A stretch of 64,000 bases of DNA, taken from NCBI RefSeq assembly GCF_027596085.1, contig NC_072459.1:20232555-20296554 (forward strand). Direction: 5' to 3'. Made by a program: the position numbers and the translations under genes. This document shows positions 54,485-64,000 of the stretch, piece by piece (within the stretch, counting starts at the first letter, position 1; the number at the start of each line of letters is the position of its first letter). The stretch is from Anoplopoma fimbria. Taxonomy: Eukaryota > Chordata > Actinopteri > Perciformes > Anoplopomatidae. The notes beneath the pieces are model-generated. The model was not told the origin of the DNA and made no database searches. It worked only from the letters and a program-made list of their open reading frames with translations.

Positions 54485-57193
54485 CTAACTCTCCGGTGAG
54501 TAGATCTTGATGAGGTGTTGCGGCTCGGTGGGATAGCCGGTGACGGGGCAGCGGCGGTTGGCTTTAACGTAAGTGTAGATGCAGCGGTAGCAGAAGACGT
54601 AGCCGGAGGTGGACAGCACCGTGGAGTTGGTGCGGAGCCCGTGGCACAGCGGACAGTCCCTGCTGTTGGCGACAGGCTGAGCTTCTTTGGCTGACGGAGA
54701 TTCCCGCCCGCTCCGCTCCTGCCGCAGGTGGAGTGGGGGCGGGGGGGCGGGCAGGGAGGTGAGGGTCTTAACAATACTCTGGTTGTCGGAGGAGTACCAC
54801 CACTCCAGGAACTGCAGGAAGAAGACGCCCAGAGAGAGGGAGGTGGAGAGGGACACGGCCGCGCCACGCGCCGCCTGAGACATCAACCACCAGCCTCTCT
54901 GCAACAGGCTGCAAACAGGAGCACAATGCATTGTGGGTGGTGGATTCAGGAACTAAGTCTTTAAAACTTTTCCTAACTATAACTTATTTTACTTTGTTCT
55001 GTGAGCTTTTCTGTTGCAAGTGCATCCATTCCACTGCAGGTAACTTTAGCAATGCCATACGAAGTCTAATCATTAGAACAAGCTAATAAATGAAAGCTAA
55101 CCATCACTTAGCTAATTGTTGAGCTGTGAATGTATTTAAAAGAGTTTGGAACTTTTTGTTTTGTACTTTTTGTTAACAAACTGCTTATGTTGATTATTTT
55201 ATTAATGAATTGTCTTTTTTTCTCACAAAATAAAAACAACGATAAGAGTATCGATAAGGGCACTAGTATCAATAAAATCCTAATGATACCCATACCTGGG
55301 TGCATGTTCTTAAGATTTGTTCATTACCATAATCAATGCCGCCCAAACAATTTAAGACAGTCTATCTGCTTCATGTTACCAAAGACTAAAAAGAAGAATA
55401 TCACATAACAGAGCTCAACGTCCTGCTGTTGGATATCAGCAGACAAAACATTACAACAAGTTATCAAGTGTCAGTATCCGTATATGAGGAACAGAAAACA
55501 TTAGGAAACATATATATAGCTACCAGTGAGCCTCAAAGGGCAAAAAAAGATTGTCCTCAATTTGTAGGAGGGCTCAGATTGGTTGTAACTCTTACCACTG
55601 ACTGAATATTAAACGGACACGTACCTCCCGTCAGCTGGGTTGCCAGGTCTGCTGCTCTTCAGCTCCATGTCTCTGATATCCTGAGCGTTCAGTCGTGCCA
55701 GTCTGACCCTGGCCAGCCACAGCAGGGGATTATGGGTCCCGGCGACTCCAAAGACAAAGAGCAGCTGCTGGCAGAAGACCCAGGCCTGCCAGGCAGAGCT
55801 GACGTACGGGTACGCCGCCACGGCCGCCCGGTACAGCCTCTGGCTCCGGGTCTGCGCCAGCCGGATGGAGAAGTCCTCCTCGTCCCTCTGCCGAGCCAGT
55901 GTCGCCTCCAGCTTGGCCCGGAGGTACGGCGCCAGGCACAGGAGGAGGAGAGAGCGCCAGCGCGACTTCCCGCGAACAGGGAATCCTCGCCATCCAGACA
56001 CTCTCTTCAGGCCGTAGAAGTTCTCGGAGAAGGAGGCGCTGCAGTGGGACAGGAAGTGGTTCTGGAGGAGGAGGTCTAGCAGCAGGTAGAGCTCATCGAA
56101 GCGGTGCCACAGGAAGCCGAAACGGGACGGGTTGGACTCTGCCAGAACCTGAGAGGTTCACCAACACAAAAGTAGGCTGAGGTTTAACTGGAGAGCATAT
56201 TTTCTGGCTTAATCAATTAATAGGCGGTCTCATCTAAAATAAATAAATAAATAAATAAATATATATATATATATAAATAAATAAATAATATATATATTTA
56301 ATTTAATACAATTTAATTTAAAATTAAATTGAATTAATTAAATTGAATTAAATACAAAAAGAAAATGACAAATATTTTAAAACAATTTTAATATGAGAAT
56401 ACAAAAATTCTAATAAAATTAAATAAAAATAAATTGAGATACAGTTAAGTACAATGCAGCGAAAGAAAAAGCTTTATACAAATGTGACTCAATTCCTTCC
56501 AACAACTACCGTGGAACTACAGCTAAAAGCTATAATCTGGTACGGTGCATCAAATGGTGACAATTATTTTTTGAACTGTACATGGTCCCTTTTAAGTGAA
56601 ATAAATGAATTAAGAATAACTGTTCTTGGTGTTATGGTACCTGATCTGACTTTACACTAATGCTAAGTACAGCAGCTGAGGCAAATAAATGAAAAATGCA
56701 TCAGTTTGAAGTCGAAACATGGAATCATACATCAGTTATTATTTTTTTTTTTTATCATGAACAGTCTGAGCCTACCAAATGGGAAGATCCCAGAACTTAA
56801 GGTCTGCATGAACACAATATGGATTTTAATAAATATGTTTTCCAATCCAAATGGCAATACTTTTTATTTATTTAGAAAAAAACGTATGAAAAAAAGTTCC
56901 CAAAAATAGTGATTTTAAGTGGCAAAAATCCTACTTTTAAAAGTCATGCAGATCTTACACATTATCAAACAAATGCATTCCAAATTTTTGACACAAAAAA
57001 ATAAATGAATATTAAAAGTTAAAAACAGTCACACTGACGAGCCTTACAGATTTTAAAGCCACTCCCTCACCTTGACAGCGTGTCTCAGTGCCGGTCGGAC
57101 CGCCTCCATCAGAGACTCCTGAGCCAGGACCTCGAAGATGGACGGCTGCTCGTTGGCAGAGGTGGAGGTCAGATGGGCTCCGGCCTCGGCCAT
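54485..57193 (-). CDS. pex12: Peroxin-12, peroxisomal RING E3 subunit (3 coding exons)
   Basis: Part of the PEX2-PEX10-PEX12 ubiquitin ligase in the peroxisomal membrane, which ubiquitinates the import receptor PEX5 for recycling. Coding exons, in transcript order: 57193-57071 ([20 protein letters not shown]), 56148-55625 ([27 protein letters not shown], membrane-embedded helices) and 54908-54485 ([19 protein letters not shown], then the C-terminal RING). Phases 0 and 2 match and the total is 1071 bases, 356 aa, close to the usual 359. The RING reads [20 protein letters not shown] then [11 protein letters not shown] and RRCPVTG. It lacks the full ligand set of a canonical RING, as is normal for PEX12, which binds fewer zincs. 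The start has a strong context, AAGCCATGG. Confidence 0.94.
56230..56350. repeat. (ATAA)n / AT-rich simple repeat
   Basis: AAATAAATAAAT passes into ATATATAT and TTAAATTGAATTAAA tracts. It lies in the intron between pex12 coding exons 1 and 2. Confidence 0.85.
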
Positions 57194-57198
57194 GGCTT

Positions 57199-58973
57199 CT
57201 GCAGAACCACACGTAAGGACTTCTTATTTTGCATCATAGATGGACAAGCAGTCTAAAACTCTGGAGGAACAGCATACGACTATTAACATACTCAAGTCAC
57301 AGAGCTATGGATGGGTTATTCTGAAAGATGAATCTCTTATAGTGGTTTTTATTGTCCCTGCATTTTAATTTTCCCTAAAGATTTGAATCATTTGGAAAAC
57401 AATCTGGTTAAAAGAATACATCTTTCCCTTTGGAATTAAACGTACTTTAACTAGTTTCCCAAGCTACTACTGTATCCCACAGTAATAGCAAAAATTGATA
57501 AAAGTTGTAATTTTGGTTCACTTTACACTTCAGTCATTCATCTTTGTTTGGGTTAGGAAACAGAATTGCACCTCTTAGAAAAAACTGTTGTTCAAACAAT
57601 AATCTGGATTTTAGAAGGATCCCTTTATCGTTCAGACGACATGGATTCTTAGCATTGTGACAGGTATGCAACTTTAATATTAAGACACAAAGCGGTGATG
57701 CACAGGTGTGTAAAAAATAATACGGTCTGTTTGCATCGCATGCTTTTGTGACAAAATATCATAGGTATTCATATTTCAAGTATTCCTCAAACATGTATAA
57801 AACACTTATCAGTTATACAGTATATCACTTAATTGTGAAGCTACCCCTATTAAAGAAAAGCATGTCATGGTCCATTTTACATTAACAATGCAGTGTTGCG
57901 TTGGGAGAGACACCTCTAACAAAGTTAAAAAAAGGACCGTTAGCAAGTATTAGCCAGTGTTTGACTAACATACAGTTGGGCTCCCATCCACCCATCTTCA
58001 CATTCACTATTATACAACTCTCTTAATGCACCTAGCCAGAGTTGAATCCCAAATCTTAAAGCATGTCCACTTTAGCAACCAAACCAAACATGCTAACCAA
58101 TATAACACTATGCAATCTTTTAAAACAAGTTGGGAAGAAAGCAATAAAACGTCATTATGTCATACATCATGCATGTGCTACCATGTGATGTGACTTTGGG
58201 GTGTTCTCAACGCGTTTCCACAACATAACCGTAAGCAGTCTATTTAAAATACTATCATCCATTCACCACTATTTTAACGTTAATATGATCCTGAACACAA
58301 CTTTTCATAACTTCTTGTCTGTTCCATAACAGACTTAATTCTCAGCTAAAGGAAAATAGAAGAATGTCGAGAAGTTTTCTAGAATAACACAAGAATGACT
58401 GTTTTCCAGGACAGTAGGAACCATGATAATATTTGCTGGTTAAATATTTTCTAAGTAGGTATTTGCATCTTTAATAAAGATCTTTATTGATCTTTTTTAA
58501 TTTCAAATTTGAAATGGTTTGTTTTGGTTAGAATTATACTGATCATTTGTGCAAAAAAGTATGATCCCTCTAAGATCTTGTTTGAATCCCACTTAGTTAA
58601 ACGTTCGGTTCCAATGACCCATTCATAAAGGTTAAAGTGCACTACAACATGAGCAACAAAGCCGGTGACTTCAAGCAATACACCTTTTGAGTTCATTTGA
58701 ATGTGGCCTGCTTTTATCAAAAAGCTATAGACAACTCTAAATATGAAATTCTTGTTATAAATTCTGTGAGAACTCAATATATGTTTAAAGCTAGCTAGCT
58801 AGAAGTAAGCTAACGTTCTCTAACCTGGTTAAACGCAATTACAAATAAAACCAAGGACAAAGTGCACCTCTGGCCACAAAGAGACGTAAAGTATAAATAT
58901 ATTATATTAATAACCAGAAGAGACGGGTTGTTAGTAACGGATAATGTTTGCAGCCATGTCACTTAAACTTACA
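57199..58973 (-). other. pex12: Probable pex12 5' UTR intron
   Basis: On the minus strand a GTAAGT donor lies at 58973-58968 and a GTGGTTCTGCAG acceptor ends at 57199, five bases before the start codon. The interior has no recognisable coding sequence; a minus-strand frame at 58484-58777 has no known domain. Confidence 0.5.
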
Positions 58974-59060
58974 TTCCTATGCTAACGTTAGCTGGGAGTT
59001 AGCACTGCGTCGCTGATGTTTCCCGGAGTCTCTTCCGGCTTCGTCAATATCACATGGTCT
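58974..59060 (-). promoter_or_regulatory. pex12: Candidate pex12 first noncoding exon and promoter
   Basis: On the minus strand the sequence reads CATGTGATATTGACGAAG (an E-box-like CATGTGA) then GCCGGAAGAGACTCCGGG, which includes an ETS-type CCGGAAG site, then GGAAT|GTAAGT at 58973. CpG is locally enriched relative to the AT-rich flanks. This fits a TATA-less housekeeping promoter. The exact start site is not determinable. Confidence 0.45.
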
Positions 59061-59168
59061 TTAGAAAACACTAGCTAAAGCAACAGCAGAGAGACTGGTG
59101 CTTTGCCATTTTTCTTCTGTTACTGAATGACCACTCGACGCTGCATGGTGCACAAGTACCACCCACAA

Positions 59169-59233
59169 CAGCCACTACTACTACTACTACTACTACCACT
59201 ACTACTCCCTCTTCTTCTTCTTCTTCTTCTTTT
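59169..59233. repeat. (CTA)n and (CTT)n simple repeats
   Basis: ACTACTACTACTACTACTAC passes into CTCTTCTTCTTCTTCTTCTT, upstream of the pex12 candidate promoter. Confidence 0.95.
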
Positions 59234-61841
59234 GTTTTTATTTCCGGCCAGCTGGCATCCTTTAAGATGCTCTACAGCCCCCTAGTGGATTCAATCGTCC
59301 ACTGTCGTCCTATTCGGTTACAGCCGTTTTTGTTGCTTTCAAAATCTTAAATATCCATTTTCTCCACTGTTATTCATCTTTTTTTTTATCCTGGCCTCTC
59401 CTCGTCCTAACCCATGTGGTCCTGAAATCAAAGCCCTTCGTTCCACTACTTTCCTGTTTCAAAACAGGACGTGCTCTACTGTCTAATTTTCTTGTCAATT
59501 ATTACAATGACCAGTGGGATGTCTATGCCATTTAGTGAACCCTTCAAATTGTTGTGACCAAATCTCAATCTCAAAAATCTCATCTGTTTTCTTTTTTTCT
59601 GTTCCACTACTTCTTACCTGTCTACTTTATTTTGTATTTTATGTAAGCATCTTTCTTTTGTTGCACTATCCCAATGCTGTTTCTGCTTATTCCCCGACAA
59701 ACTATGCTTTTCCCCTCCGATTTTAAAAGTATAATATTTATTTACACATATTCTCTCCTGAACTCCTATTTGACTAACTTGTGTACTTTCTCATTTCCCT
59801 AGATTCCAGAATGAGCCAATTCTGATTCCTGGATTAGCAAAACATAAATATACAGTATTTCAATCGTGTGATATCCACTCCCTAGTCTAAATCAGCAACT
59901 TCATGATGTACATGATTCCGACCGCTCTCACAGGATGTTTCTTGGACATATAGGGATTTTTGGAGTTACATATTTCTTTCTGACATGATATGAACTTTCT
60001 GAGAGCTAGATAAGGACTACAATTAACAGCTATTTTCATATTTGATTCATTGATAACGTAAAAAAAAAGGAAATAGGCAATGCCTATCAAAAGTTCTCAA
60101 TGTTCAAGGTGACAACTCCGAATAACTTGTGTTCTCTGACTGACAGTTTACAATGATTCGAAACAGAAAAAAGCAGGAAACGCCGTTTTGTTAAGGAGTT
60201 GAGCCACTGATTAATTATTAGTTTTAAATCCCATGGCCTTTCACAGAGATTTTGACACAAGTTCCCTCATTAAAACAGTAACAAAGAGATTGATAGTAAC
60301 ACAGGATCTATGTTACTAATGTTCTAATATTGTATTTGTATGTGTCTTTTTACTATGAGCTTAAATGATTCAATTATCAGGTTTTCAGGAGAAAAAAGCT
60401 TTAACATTATGGGTGATGATTGATAAACATAATGTTCAATCAATTAGGAAAAACCTTAAAATGTTATATATCAGCATGTTATGCTTAATCACAGGCTGTT
60501 TTGCGTGAAAAAATGTTTTGTCAAAGACATAAAAAATAAATTATGTAATGTTTCTCAAGATTAAGTGTGGTAAGGATTAGGTTATGGATCAGGACAAACC
60601 TTAAGGCCAGTTAGTAGCTTTAAAACCATATTCCCAAAACAAAGTAGTTCATAAGCAGTAAAACTGGTGTTTTCAGGGGTTTGGGGAATTCTGGGACACC
60701 AGGGCAAGTGTCCGCGCCAGCAGGTTGTAAACCAAACCTGGGAGCCAGCTCTTTTTTTCAAGAAAGAGGTTAACAGTCTTTATATAATAATAAAGTCAAT
60801 GAAACAGATGGATGGAGGGACGCCAAATGGGGTGGGGGGGCAGAGACGAGATGACAAGCTGACAGAGTTCAGTGGATGAGAGGAGACATTTGGTGATTGG
60901 TCGGGCTTAGAGGATTACTGACACAGCTGAACGGCCCGAGAATCTCCATCAGCATCATCACTCTGTCTTTGTTTGTCTCCATAACTCGTCTCTACCGAGC
61001 TGCCATCCGATGAAGTGAGAGGATGTAAACAAGTTGATGATGCGGTGCAGGGATGTCTGGGTTCTCCATCAGCAGAGGAGGTGAGTTTGGAGAAGGAGGC
61101 CCAGACGTTGTTTGGACGTTGATTTTACTCTTTATTTTTCTGTGGTTTTAATTGTACTCAATTTTTGTCTTGAAAAATAACTTAATAGTCGTTTTTCACT
61201 TTTTTGAGTGGGAAAAATGTATTATCAATCATGAAAAAAAAGTCATGTAATGTTTCTTAAAAATACTGTACATTAGCAAAAAAATATTTATTTGCATTTA
61301 TAGTGAAGTAGTAGGGGAAAAAAACTGGTCAATTTGTAGCTACCTTTTCCGGTGAATAAGAAATAAATGCAGAATACCAGTATTGCTTTTATACCATGTG
61401 ACTTTCAGACAGGCTTGCTGGATTTAATCCTTTCTGCTGCTCTGCTCCTTAATGGATTGATTATGTAATTCCATATGGATGGGGAAGGGAGGGTAAATCG
61501 GATGATAAACCTCCATTAAAAGGACTGCAGCAATTTTATAAAAGATTTTAAAAGAAGTGTGAAATGATGAAAATTTGGACTTTATTTTTAATGCTGGCAT
61601 TTGATTGTTGGAAGCATGTGTGTTCTTCTAAAGTTAAAGAGGTGAAAAAAAATAGTTTCAAGATGTTTTTCGTGGTTTGTTTAAGGTTTAGCATATCCTT
61701 TAAATCATATTCAAATAAAAAAGAGGTAGTCATTAATATCTCCTTTTCGGAAATATATGGGAATTGCCACCAGGTCACCAGATTTAAAATTGTGAACTGT
61801 GACCTAAAAAGTTTGTCCTTTGCTTGCTTTCTTATTTCCAG
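59234..61841. other. Intergenic region and possible 5' exon of the LRR gene
   Basis: No coding sequence was recognised. A good donor, CAGAGGAG|GTGAGTTT, lies at 61080/61081 and could end a noncoding first exon of the downstream LRR gene, because an acceptor TTCTTATTTCCAG ends at 61841. The rest is AT-rich. Confidence 0.4.
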
Positions 61842-63499
61842 GCTGACTACAAGGCTTGGCAAAGAGGACAGCAGACTCAAACTACCAATCTTCATTCAAC
61901 TTTCCTCACTTTAACAACCAGCAGCTCTCCTTCCTCTTGCTCTCCGGGGAAAAACTATGAGTCTCCTGTTTCTGGCCCCTCTCGTCTTCCTCCTTACCCT
62001 TTTTTCCCCGCCGTCCCTTTTTCCATCCGTCGATTGCTCACGGTTGTGTCCGCAACACTGCATTTGTTACGAGCAAGCTGAACTGGTGGACTGTCGCAAC
62101 CGCGGGTTCAAACACATCCCCAGGGGCCTCCCGCATGGCACCTGGCTGCTGGAGCTGGGAGGAAACAATCTGACCGAGATTGGCACCCGAGCCTTCACCG
62201 GACTGTGGTCCCTGAGGGTGCTGGTGCTGACCAACAGCCAGTTACAAGAAATGCAACCACATGTAGGAACGAAGGGACGATTGAAGTTTAAAAGGCCACA
62301 TTTTAAGGAAAATTAGCACTTGAAACATTTTAAACTTTCGAAAGATTGTAAAAGTTGATATTTGCTTGGGAAATGTATGAGAGTTGTAGTTGAATCAATT
62401 AATGAGTTAATGGGTAAATTGAAGTCCTGAAAGGAAACTCAAAATGAAAAGCAGCTGAACCGTCACCTGAAGCCTAAGAGATACAACCAGTTGAAATGTA
62501 ATTGACCTATAACAATTGGAAGCCATTGCCTTATCAGTTCAAGTGTAAACTTTGAAACCAGTTGAAATGCCATTTTTAGAACAAGGTATAAAAGCTCTCT
62601 CAGTTGGAAGGTGGAAGTGCTGAGCACTTAAAACAGTTTAATTTCTGGAGTATTGTCACTGAAAGCAATTAAACGCTTTTAAAATCTTAGTAATTAGAGA
62701 TAAAGCTGTTTGAAATGTTGACTTATGAACATTGAAAGCCATTGCCTTATCAGTTAAAGTGTAAACTATTAAAGCAGTTGAAATGCCATAATTAGAATAA
62801 GGGATAAAAGCAATGTAAACGTCAGCTGAAGTGGAAGAGCTGAGTGCTGAAAACAGAAGTGTTATTGCTGAAAGCAGTTGAACTAGACTGGGACTTTTCC
62901 TTGGCATGTTCCAGGCACATAACTTGCCAAAGATGTTTGACACACTTGTACATATATGGCTTTTTCAAACATGGACAAAGCAATGTTAGGCGATTTGAGT
63001 GTTTTTTCTTTCTTCAAGATGTATCAGTGTTTATACTACAAATATATGTCGCCCAATGCATCCCAGAGCACCCAGCCAAGTGCTCAGCTCTTTCCACTTG
63101 TGATCCAGTGGCCCAAGTTGTATTTTAACAAGTGTAAAGAAGGTCAGTGTACACTCTGAAGCAACAGTTGAACAGTAAGCATTGAAAGCAGTTGAAGTGA
63201 AGGAATGAAACGTAAAGGGGAACAGAGGAATGGAGGAGGAAATGCAGATATAAAGGATTAAAAAGGAAGGGAGTAATGTTAAAAAGTAGACCTGGGGTCA
63301 GTGCAGTAGTTAAATACATGCTTTTCTTTGTCGTTCTCTTTTTCTCTCCACAGGCATTTTTCTCCTTGTCCTTCCTGGAGAAGCTGGATCTCAGCTGGAA
63401 CCTGTTAACAGCTCTACCTGTCGACTTCTCAACCAGTCTATCTGCTCTCAAAGAGCTGCGACTGGAGCACAACAACTTAGACCATATATCTGGAAACAG
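61842..63499 (+). CDS. Secreted or membrane leucine-rich-repeat protein, partial (first two coding exons)
   Basis: The first coding exon is 61842-62262 with ATG at 61957; the second is 63354-63499. Residues 1-24 (MSLLFLAPLVFLLTLFSPPS) form a signal peptide. They are followed by an LRR N-terminal cysteine cap, CSRLCPQHCICYEQAELVDC. Repeats then read LLELGGNNLTEIGTRAFTGL, RVLVLTNSQLQEM, AFFSLSFLEKLDLSWNLLTA and ALKELRLEHNNLDHISGN. These match the 24-residue extracellular LRR consensus. The exon join is phase 0 and exon 2 ends in phase 2 at AACAG|GTACCT. The gene continues beyond the window, so the domain after the repeats (Ig, FN3, TM) is unseen and the family cannot be named. Expression and partner are unknown. 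Confidence 0.85.
62440..63200. repeat. AAAGCAGTTGAA repeats in the LRR gene intron
   Basis: A block containing GAAGCCATTGCCTTATCAGT, AGTGTAAACT, CAGTTGAAATGCCAT and GGTATAAAAGC at about 62515-62640 recurs at about 62738-62885 (AAAGCCATTGCCTTATCAGT and so on). The short motif GAAAGCAGTTGAA appears singly at 62872 and 63186. The copies are diverged and noncoding. Confidence 0.7.
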
Positions 63500-64000
63500 G
63501 TACCTGTCTGTCCGAAGTACAATGGAAGTCCATCTCTCTATCATTATCATACCTCATAGTTAACCTCCTCCGGCTCCTCAAAGGAACTGGAACTGGATTT
63601 CTACATTTTTAACAGGGTGGACGGACTGAGTTTGTTTGTGTCCACCTGCAACGAGCTAACCGCCCAACCAGTTCTCATTCCAAGTACGTGAAATATTGGC
63701 CAATGCTCCTTGGCGTCTGACACCAACGCCGAAAGAACTCTGTGTTTACCGTGTTTAGCTCATTCATGTCACACCAGGCTCGCAATTAACTCCATTGTAA
63801 ACACACATCCTTATTTCCCTCCACACAGGGCAGGAAGGAGGGCTTGGTGGAAGGTTCAAACAAGCACAGGACATTTATTCCAGGAGACCGTTGTTCATGT
63901 CACATGCCAAACTACAAGTAAACATTGTCATTTAGTGACGTGAGTCATTAGTGACATGAGTTGTTAGTCCCTAGTAAAGAGACTCGTCAAAAAAGAACCC
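63500..64000 (+). other. Intron of the LRR gene, right edge of the window
   Basis: A possible acceptor TTTTTAACAG at 63617 opens a frame, VDGLSLFVSTCNELTAQPVL, that is not LRR-like and stops or splices near 63680 (CCAA|GTACGTGA). I do not support it as a coding exon. No other feature was recognised. Confidence 0.35.

Noticed and set aside
54385..54867. Minus-strand Pro/Ser-rich frame overlapping pex12
   Set aside because: It is a frame-shifted shadow of pex12 exon 3, whose own frame carries the RING motif.
55732..56180. Plus-strand Gly/Arg-rich frames over pex12 exon 2
   Set aside because: They are antisense shadows of a GC-rich coding exon.
63617..63690. Third coding exon of the LRR gene
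   Set aside because: An acceptor exists, but the translation is not LRR-like and terminates quickly, so it is not supported.

Overview
This is vertebrate genomic DNA, almost certainly from a teleost fish. Genes are split by GT-AG introns. The intergenic and intronic DNA is full of long CA/GT microsatellites and of teleost-type repeats: Tc1-like transposons with long terminal inverted repeats, a tRNA-headed SINE, an L2-type LINE tail, hAT-like non-autonomous elements, and a repeat family typical of spiny-rayed fishes. I found no prokaryotic, viral or organellar genes.

Layout. Bases 1-8250 hold no recognisable protein gene. They contain degenerate tandem repeats, a complete SINE with target-site duplications, and a CT-rich stretch that may carry 5' noncoding exons. 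A class IIa histone deacetylase, best matched to hdac5, runs on the + strand from 8255/8291 to 42169 in 28 coding exons whose boundaries I could place at base level. It encodes the N-terminal Gln-rich coiled coil, the MEF2-binding helix, the basic nuclear localisation signal with its 14-3-3 serine, the acidic linker, the deacetylase domain with the class IIa His in place of the catalytic Tyr, and the C-terminal export signal. The exon lengths sum to 3377 bases from the ATG at 8291, one short of a multiple of three. The missing base maps to a G-run in exon 3 (17389-17393). Introns carry a Tc1-like transposon (intron 15), an L2 tail (intron 14), Tc1- and hAT-type MITEs, and copies of interspersed families in opposite orientations.

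42170-48210 is 3' UTR and intergenic DNA. 48760-53240 is about 4.5 kb of a degenerate A-rich minisatellite with an 18-base core, invaded by a hAT-like element with a perfect 8-bp target duplication. pex12, the peroxisomal RING-type import E3 subunit, follows on the minus strand (57193-54485, three coding exons, 356 aa) with a likely noncoding first exon near 58974-59040. At the right edge a secreted or membrane leucine-rich-repeat gene starts on the + strand (61957) and runs out of the window.

Most striking: several hdac5 3' splice sites have a pure (TG)n tract instead of a polypyrimidine tract, and several 5' splice sites are followed at once by (CA)n. Exon 21, which encodes part of the catalytic core, lies between a 120-base GT tract and an 87-base CA tract that are complementary in the pre-mRNA. 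This suggests repeat-driven regulation of splicing or exon circularisation. It is inference from sequence and needs RNA data.
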